A stretch of DNA of 64,000 bases, from positions 37,609,511 through 37,673,510 of the forward strand of contig NC_056000.1 in assembly GCF_018446385.1 (NCBI RefSeq), written 5' to 3'. The position numbers and the translations under genes were made by a program. Below the pieces are notes generated by a model, which saw only the letters and a program-made list of their open reading frames with translations, was not told the DNA's origin and did no database searches. The DNA is from Zingiber officinale (lineage: Eukaryota; Streptophyta; Magnoliopsida; Zingiberales; Zingiberaceae). Shown here in pieces: positions 1 through 12,648 of this stretch; within the stretch, counting starts at the first letter, position 1; the number at the start of each line of letters is the position of its first letter.

Positions 1-309
1 CCTGTAGCTAGGAATTCACAACAACTTCCACATTCAACTTTGTAAGCATTTCTTAGCAGTAGTTCTGAGTCATTAGAGTGTAAAAGGCTTCTCCGCCTTC
101 AGCAAAGGAGAATTTTCTTAGTGTGCTTTCTTACTGCCCTGGATTAACAACCCTCTTGGTTGTAACCAGGTTAAATTCTATTTCTGCTTTTATTTCAGCC
201 TTTATTTTATTTACTATTGCATTAATTGAGTTGAAATCCGAGGAGGGTAGTTTTATTTTTGTTTACAGCAATTCACCTCCCTCTTGCCGGCCTCCGCTGC
301 ACCTACACA
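1..309 (+). repeat. truncated LTR, 3' part (family C-like)
   Basis: This stretch matches, in order, the 3' part of the LTR at 55686-56544: an AGGCTTCTCCGCC block, a GGATTAACAACC...GGTTGTAACC hairpin, a pyrimidine-rich stretch, a GGGTAGTTTT block and a CC-rich end with GCCGG. It runs off the left edge of the window. No primer-binding site follows it, so it is a fragment. The family assignment rests on motif order compared by eye. Confidence 0.55.
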
Positions 310-1617
310 CATTTCCTAATCTAAACAAATCTTCTCATTGACACCAGCAATGTTCAAATGCAATCCTTCATTAGCATTCATTCAGCTTCCATTACTGATA
401 ACCATATTCTCTAAATAGCAAAACTCGTGGTCAACATCAGATTTCAGCATTTACAAAACCGTCTTCCAACATATGACTTCTAGAATTTTGAATGTATCAA
501 CTAAGTATCAAATATCAAAATTCAAAACAATTAGATCTTGCTCTTGACATGATCAAACTCTGATAATAGTTAAGTTAAGCACAAAATTCTAAGAGTCATT
601 CATTCAAAACAAAATTTTCCTGAATTTATACCTTAAACACCTCCTCAAATCAACCATTGCTCAACCATTTTCCAAACCTTGATCCATTTCTAGATTATAA
701 AGAATACATACACCTCCCCCACACTTAAATCTTTGTCCATCATCGAACAATCTAACTCATCAAGATAATCAACTAAAACCCTCAATGAAATAGAGCAAAG
801 AAAAGGTAATCAAAGGTTAAAATGCTAGAGGAAAATGCTTAAAGAAAATTGTGAGGAAAGAAATTGGAAAGTATGAAGGGGAACAAAATTGACAAAATCC
901 TCAATTTCCATGCATACCAATGTTATTGTGACTTTGAAAAGAAACTAAGCAAGTTCTAGAGTTTCAATTGCTATGAGTGCATGTCACATAAAGAAAATAA
1001 TAGAGTATAGGCTTGAGGTGGTCCTCTCTAGGTATTTTTTTTTTATGCAATCAAGCTCAATTGATCAAATTGGAATCCACCACCAAATTAACCAATATCA
1101 TGCAAGAAAAGCATCCAATCATGTCACATGACCTAAATTGATGATCAAATTTAAGGAACTTTTACCATCTTAAAAATATTACTAAAACAATTCATGGAGA
1201 ATTTATTCAAAATGAAATGCTATGTATACTAAGTAAAATGCAATGTATGAAAATAAAATACAAAGTGTAAAGTATGAAAGTAAAAGAAACGTAATAAGCA
1301 AAAAGAAAAATAAGGAACGAACTCCCCTTTATTCTGGGTGGTTGCAGACGATTTAGAATTAGAATCCACGCCGGTATTGGAATGGTTCTTCCCGGTGGTT
1401 GGAGTCGGTTAAGGTGCAAAATCCACTTTGGAAGTGGAATATTGTGCATTGAGGTCAAGACCTCTCCTCCCACCATATTCTCCTTGAAAATTTGCCCCGG
1501 AGGTTGAAGAAGGTTCAATTTAAGCATCAACTCCGAAAGCTTATAAAGATGAAAGGTAGAAATCCCTCGCAAGCATATAAGGTAAGAAAAAGATGTAACA
1601 ATATTAGTCCCTATAAA
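310..1617. other. no gene; 3' non-coding part of a gypsy element
   Basis: I see no host gene here. On the minus strand a purine tract (713-726, AAGTGTGGGGGAGG) looks like the polypurine tract or the G-rich spacer typical of non-autonomous gypsy elements. A 121-residue minus-strand reading frame (1207-1572) repeats a short LQPPG-containing unit about three times. It is probably repetitive non-coding DNA downstream of the gag remnant. Confidence 0.45.
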
Positions 1618-4600
1618 TCATGTGTCAAGAAATGCATCACATCCAATAAAGTCAATTAATGGTACTTCTATGAAATTTTCTAATAAATCATAAGAACTAC
1701 TAACCTTGTCATGTTGAAAGGTACCTGGAAGTTCTGGAATGGTGACTGTGACCTCCTCATCATCAAGTAATGGTTCAGGCTCTGGCTCAGGTGGTGTATC
1801 TAAGGGAAGTGATTCTTGGGGCTCTGCTTCCATAGCACAAGTCCCTACACTCTCATCATCAACATCTGGTTCAGGTGATTCTTGGGGTATTGCTTCCACT
1901 ATGCAATTCCCTACACTTTCCTCATCATCCACATCAGTACCTGCATTATCAGTTACATCTACAACAACAGTATCAGTAAAGTCAGAAATTCTTACAACTA
2001 TAGAATCATAACAAGAAATACTAGAGGAGTCCTGTGAAGTAATAAAATCAAGATCAGGTCTGTCAAAGACACTACAATCCCTCTGCTCAAGCACCTCAAT
2101 ATTTGTAGGAAAGGTCTCATCAACTCTTAAGGTAACCGGTTGTCCATTTCTAAATTGCTGAGGATTGGCTGCCATGGTTTCCAAAAGCTTCATAACTTCA
2201 TCAGGAGTTTTGTCAATCAAGGGCCCTCCACTAGCTTTATCCACCATGTACAAATCAAACGGTGACAACCCATCATAAAAATGTAGGACAAGCATCTGAT
2301 CACTATTGGTTGCTACTAGGAAAACCTAATGGTTCCACTGTACAAAAATTTTGTACAAAAGTCTGAACCTTTTCCTAGCTACCATGTGTTCTTTTAAATT
2401 AAACTCGGATCGCCTGCGGAACTTAACACTTTTGATCCTAAGTTTAATTTATTTGTTCTTTTAGGTTTAGACTTGGATCTCCTGCGGAACTTAACACGTT
2501 CGATCCAAATCACCTAGGTTATTTATTCCATTAAATATTAATTTCCAAAATTGGCTTCCAGGACTGGATGGCGAGGCACATGGCCTTCTTGGATATGGGA
2601 ACAACCACCACCGCCTAGACAAAGCCTTTTAAGGAAAGCTAATATTTAATTTCCTTAAATAACTTTAGGTCAACCAAAAGGAACAATCAAATCACAAGGA
2701 AAAGAAAAATAAAAGAACACAACATCGAAAACTAATTCGAAATACTAGAATTGCATGCCTCTTGTATTTGGTATTTTTACATGGAGATAAAACTAACATG
2801 ATGCGGAAAACAATATTAGTTATACCTTACTTAGTAGATAATGACCTCTTGATCTTCTATCGTATTCCTCTTCTAATCCCGGACGTTGTGTGGGCAACGA
2901 TCTTCTGAGACGAGAACCACTAAGGCACCTTCTTCTTCCTTCCTTCAAATTTCGGCCAAGCATATCTTCTAAAGGATAAAGAACTTTTTTCACCAACCAA
3001 GCTCCAAGGGATGCAAGCTTTCTCTCCTTCTTCCTCAAGCTAGATCCGGCCACCTCCTCCAAGCTCCAAGAGATAAAGGATTTCAGCCACACAAGAGGAA
3101 GAGAGAAAAGGAGAAGGGCCGGCCACACCAAGGAAGAAAAGAGGGAGAAAATAGAATAGAGTTGTTCACCATGAAGTCTCCTCTACCCCCTCTTTTATAA
3201 TCCTTGGTCTTGGCATATAAGGAAAATTTAATAAAAACTTCCTTAATTCTTTTGCCATTGAAAAAGAAATTTTATTTAATTAAAAACACTTTTCTTCTCA
3301 TCAATTATAACGGCCGGCCACCACAAGCTATAAACAAAGAGAGTTTTAATTAATTAAAACTTCCTAATTTGTCTCCAGAAATTTATAAAATTTCTCCAAT
3401 AATTTTAATCCCTTCATGGTTAGTAAAAAGAAAATTTTATAAATTAAAATCTTTCTTTTAAACATGTGGATAAAAAGAAAGTTATCTCTAAAAATTAAAA
3501 TCTCTTTTGATATACAAATAAGGAAAGATATCAAATCTTTTCTTAATCTCTTGTAGAAACTTATAAAAGAGAATATTTAATTTTTAAACTCTCTTTTAAA
3601 TCATGAACATGGTTAAAAAGGAAAGTTTTCTTAAAATTTAAAATCCACATTTTAATCAACAAATAAGGAAAGATTTCAAATTTTAAACTCTCTTTTAAAC
3701 ATGTAGATGATTTACAAATAAGGAAAGTTTTTACCAAAAATTAAAACCATCCTTTTAATCTACAAATAAGGAAAGAGATTAATCTCTTCTCTTAATCTTT
3801 TGTAGAAAGCTATAAAAGGAAATTTTTAATTTTTAAACTCTCTTTTAAAACCATGATATCCACATAAGAAATAATTTTAATAAAAATCTTTTTTAATATT
3901 CTAGTGGCCGACCACCTAAGCTTGGGACCCAAGCTTTGGCCGGCCACCAACTTGGCTCATCCATTTGGTCTTGGCCGACCCTAGCTTGGGTTCCAAGCTA
4001 GCTTGGCCGGCCCCATTGGATGGGTAAGAAGGTGGGTATGTGGTGGGTATAAATCTCTATATACAAGAGGCTACGATAGGGACCGAGAGGAGGAATTGGT
4101 TTTGGTCTCCCGATGAAATTAAGCATCCCGTGTTCGCCCCGAACACACAACTTAATTTCATCAATAATAATTCATTCCACTAAAGAACTATTATTGAACT
4201 ACCGCACCAATCCCAAATTACATTTTGGGCTCCTTCTTATTATGAGTGTGTTAGTCTCCTTGTGTTTAAGATAACAAATGTCCACTAATTAAGTAAGTTA
4301 CTGACAACTCACTTAATTAATATCTAGCTCCAAGAGTAGTACCACTCAACTTCATCGTCATGTCAGACTAAGTCCACCTACAAGGTTTAACATAACAATC
4401 CTTATGAGCTCCTCTTGGGGACATTATCAACCTAGATTACTAGGACACAGTTTCCTTCTATAATCAACAACACACACTATAAGTGATATCATTTCTCAAC
4501 TTATCGGGCTTATTGATTTATCGAACTAAATCTCACCCATTGATAAATTAAAGAAATAAATATCAAATATATGTGCTTGTTATTATATTAGGATTAAGAG

Positions 4601-5263
4601 CACACACTTCCATAATAACTGAGTTCTTTGTCTCTTTATAAAGTCAGTATAAAAGAGACGACCTCTAATGGTCCTACTCAATACACTCTAAGTGTACTAG
4701 TGTAATTATATAGTTAAGATAAACTAATACCTAATTACACTACGACCTTCCAATGGTTTGTTCCTTTCCATCTTGGTCGTGAGCTACTGTTTATAATTTA
4801 TAAGGTACTGATAACATGATCCTCTGTGTGTGACACCACACACCATGTTATCTATAATATAAATTAATTGAAAAACTACATTTATCATAAATGTAGACAT
4901 TTGACCAATGTGATTCTTATTTCTAGATAAATGTTTATACCAAAAGCTAGGCTTTTAGTATACATCCTAACAATCACTGATTTGATGTTGAGGACAACTA
5001 GAGCAAAGTTCCTTGAATCTCTTCCAATATTCACTCAATGTCTCCTCCTTGAATTGTTAAATACCACGAATCTTTTTCCACATAGCTATGTAATCATTCT
5101 GAACTTCTTGTAGGCTTCGATATGCTGGATATGGCTCAGTAGACTGACTATGTGTAACCTCGCACCTGAAATTTGATTGATCCACATGTGGGTAGTACTG
5201 ATGTTCAAGCTGATAGAACCAAGTCTGAGGCTGATAGTACTGATAAAATAGATCCATGGTCAA
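1618..5263 (-). pseudogene. gypsy-type gag remnant split by a solo LTR
   Basis: Two reading frames belong to one gag-like gene. The N-terminal piece (5057-5263) is rich in Tyr and Gln. After a frameshift near 5050 the sequence reads EYWKRFKELCSSCPQHQ up to position 4973, jumps the solo LTR 2304-4972, and continues as LHFYDGLSPFDLYMVDKASG. That block and the following MKLLETMAANPQQF are typical of the retrotransposon gag (capsid) domain of plant gypsy elements. The C-terminal 130 residues are acidic and proline-rich. No protease, reverse transcriptase or integrase follows, so the parent element was non-autonomous. The primer-binding site and 5' LTR lie just upstream at 5433-6843. The family call is firm; the gene is broken. 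Confidence 0.75.
2304..4972 (-). mobile_element. solo LTR, family A (2.67 kb), copy 1
   Basis: Flanked by the 5-bp duplication ATCAC (2299-2303 and 4973-4977). It starts TATTGGTTGC, where the first G has become A, and ends CTAACA. It shares its whole length with 12649-15241, 17794-23163 and 18444-21046. In the minus orientation it begins TGTTAGGATGTATAC, which resembles Angela/Tork copia LTRs (inference). It holds imperfect repeats of about 100 bp built on ACAAATAAGGAAAG (3400-3900). No internal retrotransposon domain is present. Confidence 0.9.
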
Positions 5264-5432
5264 AGAAATTTCCTGCTCTTATACTGAAACACTAGCAAAT
5301 AGAATCAGAAGACACCGGAGCATATAATATCAAACACATGGATATATGAACATGAAAGCAATTGGAACAATTTTTTTATTTTTATGTAAAAAGAAAAAGA
5401 AACAATCCTAAGGTATCAAGCGCCGCTATATT

Positions 5433-5449
5433 CCCCGGCAACGACGCCA
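5433..5449 (-). other. primer-binding site of the gypsy element
   Basis: On the minus strand this reads TGGCGTCGTTGCCGGGG, one base from the common gypsy primer-binding site TGGCGCCGTTGCCGGGG. It sits directly inside the LTR that begins at 5453, and the gag start follows about 170 bases downstream. This fixes the element's direction as minus. Confidence 0.8.
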
Positions 5450-5452
5450 ATT

Positions 5453-6843
5453 TGATAAATCCTAATTTTGTCGTGAAATGGATATCAAAAAAATTAAGTG
5501 ATCGAATTCATTCTACACTAATGTAGCATAAAGATGACTCGGGTCGTCTCCCAACGAATGTAAACGATAAAATAATAGTCTTAGGATCAATTATTGCTGG
5601 CTTGGGGTTTTTTGGATAAATTGGGAATTTCAGAATTGACTTTTGAACAAAGAAAAGAAGTAAGGACCTAAAACTATGCTACATTTGTAAATTCAACTCA
5701 TGGAAATTAACAAACAAAAAAGCTAACTAATCTAAACAACTGCATTGAAAGAAATAACAAACAAGAATAACCTAATTCAACAATTATGCAAAATCTAAAT
5801 TGATCAGACATCAAGAACAATGACCTTAACCGAAGGTTTCAAAGCAATAGCAAGGGAATTTGAATCAATTATGCATTGATCAACTACAACAAAACTAAAA
5901 TTCAAACAAAGATGAAGAAACTAGCATTCAGAGGATTCACACTAATCAAACTGGAGAAACCCTAGCTTGGATTTGGTGTGCATCGGATGAAGAACTCAGC
6001 GATAAAGACAAACAGAGTAACTCAGCATTGTTGATGATCGGCAAAGCTTCAATCAGAGATGGGTGCGGAGCTTCACGAAAGGAAGATAACTGGCCGGAAG
6101 ACAAAGGAATCGGCTCAAACCACCGAATTACTTCTCCTTCTTTGCTTCTTCTTCCTCGCACAAAGTCGCGGCAGAAATTGCAGTCAGATCTGGAACAGAA
6201 GGATGAAGTGGCGTCGCCGATTGCTAATGGATGGATTTCAGCCAAAGTAAGGGATGCCCTTGACCTCACAAGCTCGCCGGCGGTGGATGGAATCAAGATC
6301 GCCGAAGCAGATCGTGCTCCTCTGTTCTTGACGCGAGAAGTTGCACTGTAGCAATTGACGATCCCCCTGTAGCTTCTCATTTCCCATTTAAATCAGATCT
6401 GAAATATATGATGGACGACTATGATTTCTCCGGATCGATCCAACGGTGGAAATTGCTCCAAATCTGTTCCAAATCTTCATATCTTGATCAATGGTCGTGA
6501 TCTACTCCCCTGTGGCTCGGATGGGCTGGATCATGATAGATGGCTCAGATCTCCTCAATTCTTGAATGAACGATCCATATTACTCCAAAGCTTGGTCTCT
6601 TCATTTAAGCCCTAGATTTGAACCCAAATCTGGTCTGATCCGATCGAACCCTTGCCCTTTTGATACCTACAAAGAATATATCAAAACATTAGCATCAAAT
6701 ACTGCAATTATAAAATAATTTGTAATTAAGTCCACAAATGAATACAACTCTTGAAATATGATATAAATGTGGAATTAACACATGAGAAGATCAAATGACA
6801 TGCTTATATGAATCAAAATATCAATACAAAATGATGGTTATCA
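5453..6843 (-). mobile_element. 5' LTR of the minus-strand gypsy element
   Basis: Bounded by TGATAAATCC at the primer-binding-site end and GGTTATCA at the far end, giving an inverted TGATAA/TTATCA terminus. Length is about 1.39 kb. The partner 3' LTR was not found and probably lies off the left edge or is lost. The GC-rich stretch 6000-6350 produces long overlapping open frames on both strands that I do not regard as genes. The outer boundary is less certain than the inner one. Confidence 0.65.
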
Positions 6844-6888
6844 AAGTGCTATCTGCCTAAGATTTTCTAACAGTGAATAAACCAAAGC

Positions 6889-7050
6889 TCATCTTTTGTG
6901 CGTGTCTTGGATGGGAAACTTTTCTCGCTCGAATCTCCAAAACAACCAATCGAGCCGACCAATAAGCCAACCGACTTCGTGATTCAGGTCATATTCCAGC
7001 TTCTTGATCTTCTCACAAAGCTCATGTTGTCGTTCATATCGACCAGTCAT
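6889..7050 (-). CDS. small unrecognised ORF, 53 residues
   Basis: The frame opens at an ATG (7050-7048) and closes at TGA (6891-6889). The product is charged and amphipathic: a lysine/glutamate-rich N-terminal half with RQHELCEKIKKLEYDL, then a tryptophan-rich segment GWLIGRLDWLFWRFE. It could be a coiled-coil or gag fragment, or a chance frame. Its coding-like composition contrasts with the AT-rich surroundings. I do not recognise it, and assign no function. Confidence 0.25.
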   Translation of the reverse strand: MTGRYERQHELCEKIKKLEYDLNHEVGWLIGRLDWLFWRFEREKFPIQDTHKR

Positions 7051-7239
7051 CGTATTTATTGTTCATGATATCTGGAATTAAAAATAATGATGTCAGTACA
7101 AAACTGACAAACCAGTAACAAAACTGGTCTTATTCAATTCTCATATATACGTACAACAAATATATACAAAATACATAAGTAAATAAGAAAAATAAATTTT
7201 CTTTATTTAGGGAGTCTTATGTGACTGACACATTTGATA

Positions 7240-7501
7240 TGATGATCAACTCCTGTGTTTGGTTTATTTTCTAATCAGAACTAATCTAATTAGGCAAGGA
7301 TGTGCTATCTATGTTTTGTTATTGTTTAATCCAAGCTCATTTAAATCAATTTCAGACTTATCGATCAAACTGATGATCAACTTCTGTGTTTGGTTTATTT
7401 TCTAATCAGAACTAATCTAATTAGGCAAGGATGTGCTATCTATGTTTTGTTATTGTTTAATCCAAGTTCATTTAAACCAATTTCAGACTTATCGATCAAA
7501 C
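7240..7501 (+). repeat. 131-bp tandem duplication
   Basis: Unit 7240-7370 is followed directly by unit 7371-7501. Both start TGATGATCAACT and end ATCGATCAAAC, with only a few differences by eye, so the duplication is young relative to the decayed elements around it. Confidence 0.9.
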
Positions 7502-8188
7502 TCAATTTGATTAATCCAATGTACATTAGATTAAATCTGAACCATTAGAATAAATCTAATCTTTTTTATTAAAACTAACCCATTAGAATTAATCTGATCC
7601 TATGATCATATTTAGACCAAGTTTAATAATCAATCTAAATTGATTCTTATTTGGATCAAATTAGTTTATTTAAACTAACTTATAGTTTGAATTAAACGGG
7701 GTGAATTGAACTGTAAATCCAATTTGTCTTTGCATGCTTGGAAGAAAAACAAAGCAGAGACATTATACACCTTGTTTTTTGTTTTTTTTTTGTTTTTGTT
7801 TTTGTTTTTTCTTTATCTTACACGTGTTTTGAGAAAGGACTTTCTTTTCCATTTTATTTAATAAAATCAAAATTTTCATCAAACAGTTTAATCAAAAACT
7901 TCCTCGACATACTGTTTGATGGATGAACCGTAAAAATTAGTGTTCATCTTCTTTATACAAACGCAAGGCTTCCCACGATTGACATTAACTGATATTTTAA
8001 AAGCAATTGCCAACACTCCTCTACCGTGACTCTATATTACCGAGGACTATGAGATTTTCAAGAAGTCGGGTAGAAACCGTGACTTTGGGTTGTCGACAAG
8101 ATTACCGATTCTTGCAGAGATCATAGATATCACAAGGTCGTGATTTCTCAATTTCATGCAATGAAATTCATGCTTTCAAAAAACTAAT

Positions 8189-8461
8189 GCTCGATACCAT
8201 TGTAGTCTTTGATAGCATGAACACAAAATAAAAATGATAACAACTCATAATGATCTCTCAAGATGAACTTGATCACCGATCACTGCTTGTCGTCGGAAGA
8301 GCGATCTCGAAACTGAATCAAAAAACTCTTCTCGAGGTTCACAAACCAAAACTTCTGCTACTCGAATGTTCTCTTTGCTCACGATCACCTCGATCAATTC
8401 CTCTCGAGCTGACAGTTTGAGCTTGAGTTCAGTCAAGATTCCAATATAGCATCTGAGGTGA
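8189..8461 (-). repeat. possible copia primer-binding site and LTR edge
   Basis: On the minus strand 8189-8200 reads ATGGTATCGAGC, close to the initiator-Met primer-binding site TGGTATCAGAGC. A TG (8202-8203) starts immediately beside it, as expected for a 5' LTR of a minus-strand copia element. The far LTR end was not found; the end given here is arbitrary. Confidence 0.35.
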
Positions 8462-8689
8462 CAATAGATCGGTCAAAACATTTAGGTTGTATTTGATTCT
8501 TGATAATTTTAATTATCTATCTTATGAATAAAAATTTTGTTTGATTTAGATAATTAGTGATTCTTGATAATGGAGCATACCTATCATATCAATGAATGGG
8601 GAATATAATCTGAAATTGAAATACCTTGAAAGTATAAGAATTTTCACAATTCCAGGGTTGACAAAATTCTTTTCCCAAAATTATCCTGT

Positions 8690-8861
8690 GATTTTTTGCC
8701 ACTCAACAGTGGCTGCAAGTTCATGTCGAGCACCGGTGAGGCGCTCAAGTGCCCCGCCTGCCACCAGAGCTTCCATTGGAAAGACCATGACAAGATGTGC
8801 GAGCTCCGAAATGGTGTCGTGATGCCGCTCTTGCTTCCGCCACCAGCAACTTTGATGTTGT
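8690..8861. other. short GC-rich patch of unknown origin
   Basis: About 170 bp are clearly more GC-rich than the flanks and open in several frames on both strands. The plus frame contains CPACHQSFHWKDHDKMC, a Cys/His arrangement that could be a zinc-finger remnant. The minus frame has an alanine/leucine-rich stretch. It ends at the copia LTR start (8862). It may be a captured or truncated host exon; no family was recognised. Confidence 0.3.
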
Positions 8862-10392
8862 TGTTGGAATCGGAGCGCAGCGGAATACATATACTAAATC
8901 ATGGATCTTTTTGTCGTGCATATAGTTTTACACAAAAATAACATAAAAAATATACCTTAAGTCCTCGATAGGCGTGAATGATATCACAGACAAATAAGAT
9001 CCTACGTGTGACTCCTCTAGCGGTATCTACGCGCACTAGATCACGAATTTGACACGATCTGTTAGGTGCTAGCCTCTTGAATCGACAAAGCTTTGTAAGC
9101 ACTACCGATCTCTTCCGATGGAAGAAAGTCAAGAATAAGTTTTCGAGGGAGCAATGGAGAAAAAGTTCTTCAATGAATCTTTCCATGGATAACTACTTAT
9201 AGCCACCAAAGAATATGAAGAGGTATGACTTCATATTCTCCATTAATTATCATTACGATGACTCTTCAAATTCTCCATTAATCATCATTATGATGACTCT
9301 TCGAATTCTCTATTAATCATTATAATGACTTCGAATCTTTCATTAATCATTATGATTATGACTATTCGAATTCTCTCTTCTTTGGATCAAATAAATTCAT
9401 ATTTGATCTTGATCTCGACTAAATTATGATATTTCTGAATTAATTAATAATCCAATTAATTCTGATTTAAAAATAGTAAGATTAATTAGTTTTAATATCC
9501 ACTAAAATAATCAATCATAGATATTATTCGTGTCTACGTGCTATGTGTGCGGCCCTCTAGGTTTTATACACGAAAGCAGTGTAAATCCATTCACGGACTA
9601 AGATAACCGTCTAGTAATAGTTTTTAGTCACTCAACGTAATAAAATTAATATTAGTCATAAACTATAAACCACTATAAATCGATTACTGTATAATTCAAT
9701 CTCTTCATCTAAGCCTACATCCCAATTAATTCGGTACATTATATATCATTACCAAATTCATTGTTTTACTTGATTTCCAAGATATAATAGACTCTTCTTG
9801 AATGATAAATCATTCCTCCCATGGCCATGAATTTCGAGTCACTAATATCTCTATCAAGCGGCCAGGATGTTAACATCTAATCCAAGAGAGCGATGAATCC
9901 TCTATTGACTTAACACTGTTTTCTCTACGCTTTGTCATACACCCAACTGTTGTATTAATTACAATCTGATTGAGGACTACTTTAAACAACGTCAAATCAC
10001 ATAACTTTATGCATAGAATAAATGAAAGTCTCAAGTTAAAAGATTAGTTACACTCGTTCATAAGAAGAATGACCAATGATGCTTAATATGTCATCTCCGC
10101 TTAAGCGGTTGTGTCTAGTGTATCTCTAAACTCAAGGTACCCCTAAGTACAAATTGGATATCCATCCCTTGGTATATCTCGACCTAGTCATACTCAGTGC
10201 TATCTAGATATCTATGTCCTTTCTAGATATCTATTTGATTATTTTTATATTAATATACCCATTAATATGTAAGACTTTATCATTTATCATATAAATATAG
10301 AAAAGTAAATAATTAACGATAAATACTTACCTTTATGAAATAATTATCCACAAAATAAGAAGTGCCTTGACACATGAGTGCACATACTAATA
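8862..10392 (-). mobile_element. 3' LTR of the large copia element
   Basis: It starts TGTTGGAATCGG and ends CATACTAATA. Homology to 26204-27741 stops at the same ACTAATA on both copies, which fixes the end. The terminal CA has become TA. On the minus strand the polypurine side reads CAATTGGGATAT just before the LTR, a decayed tract. Confidence 0.85.
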
Positions 10393-10424
10393 ATATCCCA
10401 ATTGCATTATTGTCAAACACTATA

Positions 10425-11262
10425 TGTTGGTGCAGTAAGGCCGGTAAAAGGGGGTGTGTGAATTGCCTGCAAAATAAAATAGACATTTCTCGATGTTTCA
10501 ACTCTAATTAGTAGCACAATTATACTAAATTAAATTAACAACTAAAAAGAAGAGGTAAAAGAATTACTTAGTTAAAACCTAGATAGTTGTTAATCCAAGA
10601 CAAATAAAAGCACTAAAAAGTCTCCTTCATTGAAGGCGGAGAAGTCTCTTACACTCATTGAATGCTCAGAAATTTGCTAGGAAATGAATACAAGAGTTGT
10701 TAATTATTTCCTAGGTCTAAGGGTCTTTTTATAGCCCTTGGAAAAAGTTATCCGTAACTTGAAGGCGCCTTCAAAGAAGTCCAAGGCGCCTTCAAAGAAG
10801 TCCAAGGCGCCTTCCATCGGATAGAGTTTATCCGCTGAGGATAAAATTTTATCCTCGACTAACGGCTAGCGAAGGCACCTTCAAAGGCTGGAATGTGCCT
10901 TCATACTGTTCATTGAAGGTGCCTTCCAGCCATGGAAGGCGCCTTCCAAAGGACAGCTCGGCTTAAAGTTGATCTCTTCGTGTAGTTCTTCACGTAGGTA
11001 ATTCTCCGGCTAACCGGAGTTGAGCTCACCCGAACCCAACTCCGACTTTCTCCTCGAGCAAGCTTCCTTCCCGACTTCTCATCCCTCGAACGTTGCGCAC
11101 ATCCTTCTCATCCGCCAATGTACTCTTCCATAGCATCTCGCCCTTCGGATGCATCGAGCTCGTTGACTCCCTTTATGTGTCATCCTTCTCGCTAGCTGCA
11201 TCTTCCACTCAACTTCTTATGTTCTTAGTTGACCATATCAAAACTACCCCAAGGTACTAATA
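10425..11262 (-). mobile_element. solo LTR, family B, minus orientation
   Basis: It runs from TGTTGGTGCAG to GGTACTAATA. The copia pol C-terminus ends on one side of it and the polypurine region lies on the other, so it is an insertion. ATATG follows it at 11263-11267 and also occurs at 10422-10426, overlapping the first TG; this may be a TSD with slippage. It contains several copies of the palindrome GAAGGCGCCTTC (10760-10950) and shares its ends with 51655-52572. Confidence 0.7.
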
Positions 11263-12648
11263 ATATGGACTCTCAGTCCTAAGCTCCTCACATGGGTTTC
11301 ATGTTTCTGTAGAGGTAAGGCCCTTGTGAGTGGGTCTGCGATGTTCTCACTGGTATCTACTCTGCTAACCAACACATCATTTCTCAAAACAATCTCTCTA
11401 AGGAGGTGATACTTTCTCAGTATATGCTTGGATTATTGACAAGACCTTGGCTCCTTTGCCTGCGCTATGGCTGCATTATTGTTATAGTATAGCATAATTG
11501 GATCAACAATGCTAGGAACCACTTCAAGCTCCATGATGAAGTTCTTAATGCACACAGCTTCCTTTGCTGTCTCTGAAGCTGCTATGTACTCGAACTCAGT
11601 GGTTAAATCTGCAACTATCTCTTTCTTGGAACACCTCCAGCAAACAGTTGCACCATTCAAACAAAACACATATCCTTGCCACGATTTCTGATTATCCTGA
11701 TTTGTCTAAAAACTTGCGTCTGTATATCCTCTAACGACTAATTCCTCATCTCCTCCGAAAACTAAGAATATGTTCTTTTTTCTTCTAAGATATTTGAAGA
11801 TAGTCTTCACTGTAGTCCAATGACCCTCTCTAGAATTTGACTAATATCTACTCTTCATGCTTAATGCATATGAGACATCTGGTCGAGTGCATATCATAGC
11901 ATGCATTACGGATCCTACAGCCAAAGCATAAGGTATCTTGTCCATTCTACTTCTTTCCTCTTGTATTTCTAGACACATAGCCTTGGAAAGATGTACATCA
12001 TGTGACACTGGTAAATATCCTCGCTTGGAGTCCTGCATACCAAATCTATTCAACATTTTGTTAATGTATATACCTTGACTCAACCCTAGTAACATGCTTT
12101 GTCTATCTCGATATATTCTAATACCTAAGACATAGGTTGCATCCCCAAGATCTTTTATTGGAAAACACTTCCAACCAAGTCTTGATAGATTCAAGGCTAG
12201 GGATGTCATTGTCTATAAGAAGTACATTATCAATATACAACACTAGGAATGTAATCTTGCTCCCATTAATCTTCTTGTAAACGTAAGGTTCTTCTGGATT
12301 CTTGACAAAAGAAAAATCTTTAATGGCTTCATCAAATCGCAGATTTTAACTCTGAGATGCTTGCTTTAGTTCATAAATGGACCTCTAGAGCTTACATAAT
12401 TTATTGGCATTTTTGGATTTTATAAAATTGAGAGATTGTACCATATATACTTTCTCCTGTAACCTTCCATTTAGGAAAGTAATTTTAATATCCATTTGTC
12501 AAATCTCGTAATCCTTGTAAGCTGCTATAGCTAGCAAAATCCTAATAGTCTTAAGTATTGCAACGAGCGAAAATATTTCATCATAACCAATTCCTTGACG
12601 TTGATTGAAACCTTTTGTCATAAGCCTACCTTTATAGATACTTATGTT

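Larger units (their letters stand above)
6844..8188. other. unassigned AT-rich DNA
   Basis: No gene of known family was recognised. It contains a 53-codon minus-strand frame (6889-7050), a 131-bp tandem duplication (7240-7501) and, at its right end, a primer-binding-site-like sequence. It may be the interior of a decayed copia element read on the minus strand. Confidence 0.4.

Noticed and set aside
1739..2011. Ser/Gly-rich plus-strand frame of 90 codons
   Set aside because: It is the complement of the acidic tail of the gypsy gag remnant on the minus strand.
2820..3131. Trp/Arg-rich minus-strand frames in family A LTRs (also 13199-13429, 18988-19422, 21127-21321)
   Set aside because: Although the DNA is shared among LTR copies, the open frame is not the same from copy to copy, so they are chance frames in a repeat.
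5946..6380. 144-residue minus frame and overlapping plus frames
   Set aside because: All lie in the GC-rich middle of the gypsy LTR and overlap on both strands; no family motif.
8461..8660. Possible MITE end (GGTTGTATTTGATTC)
   Set aside because: Only one terminus is present; no inverted partner or TSD was found within a few hundred bases.
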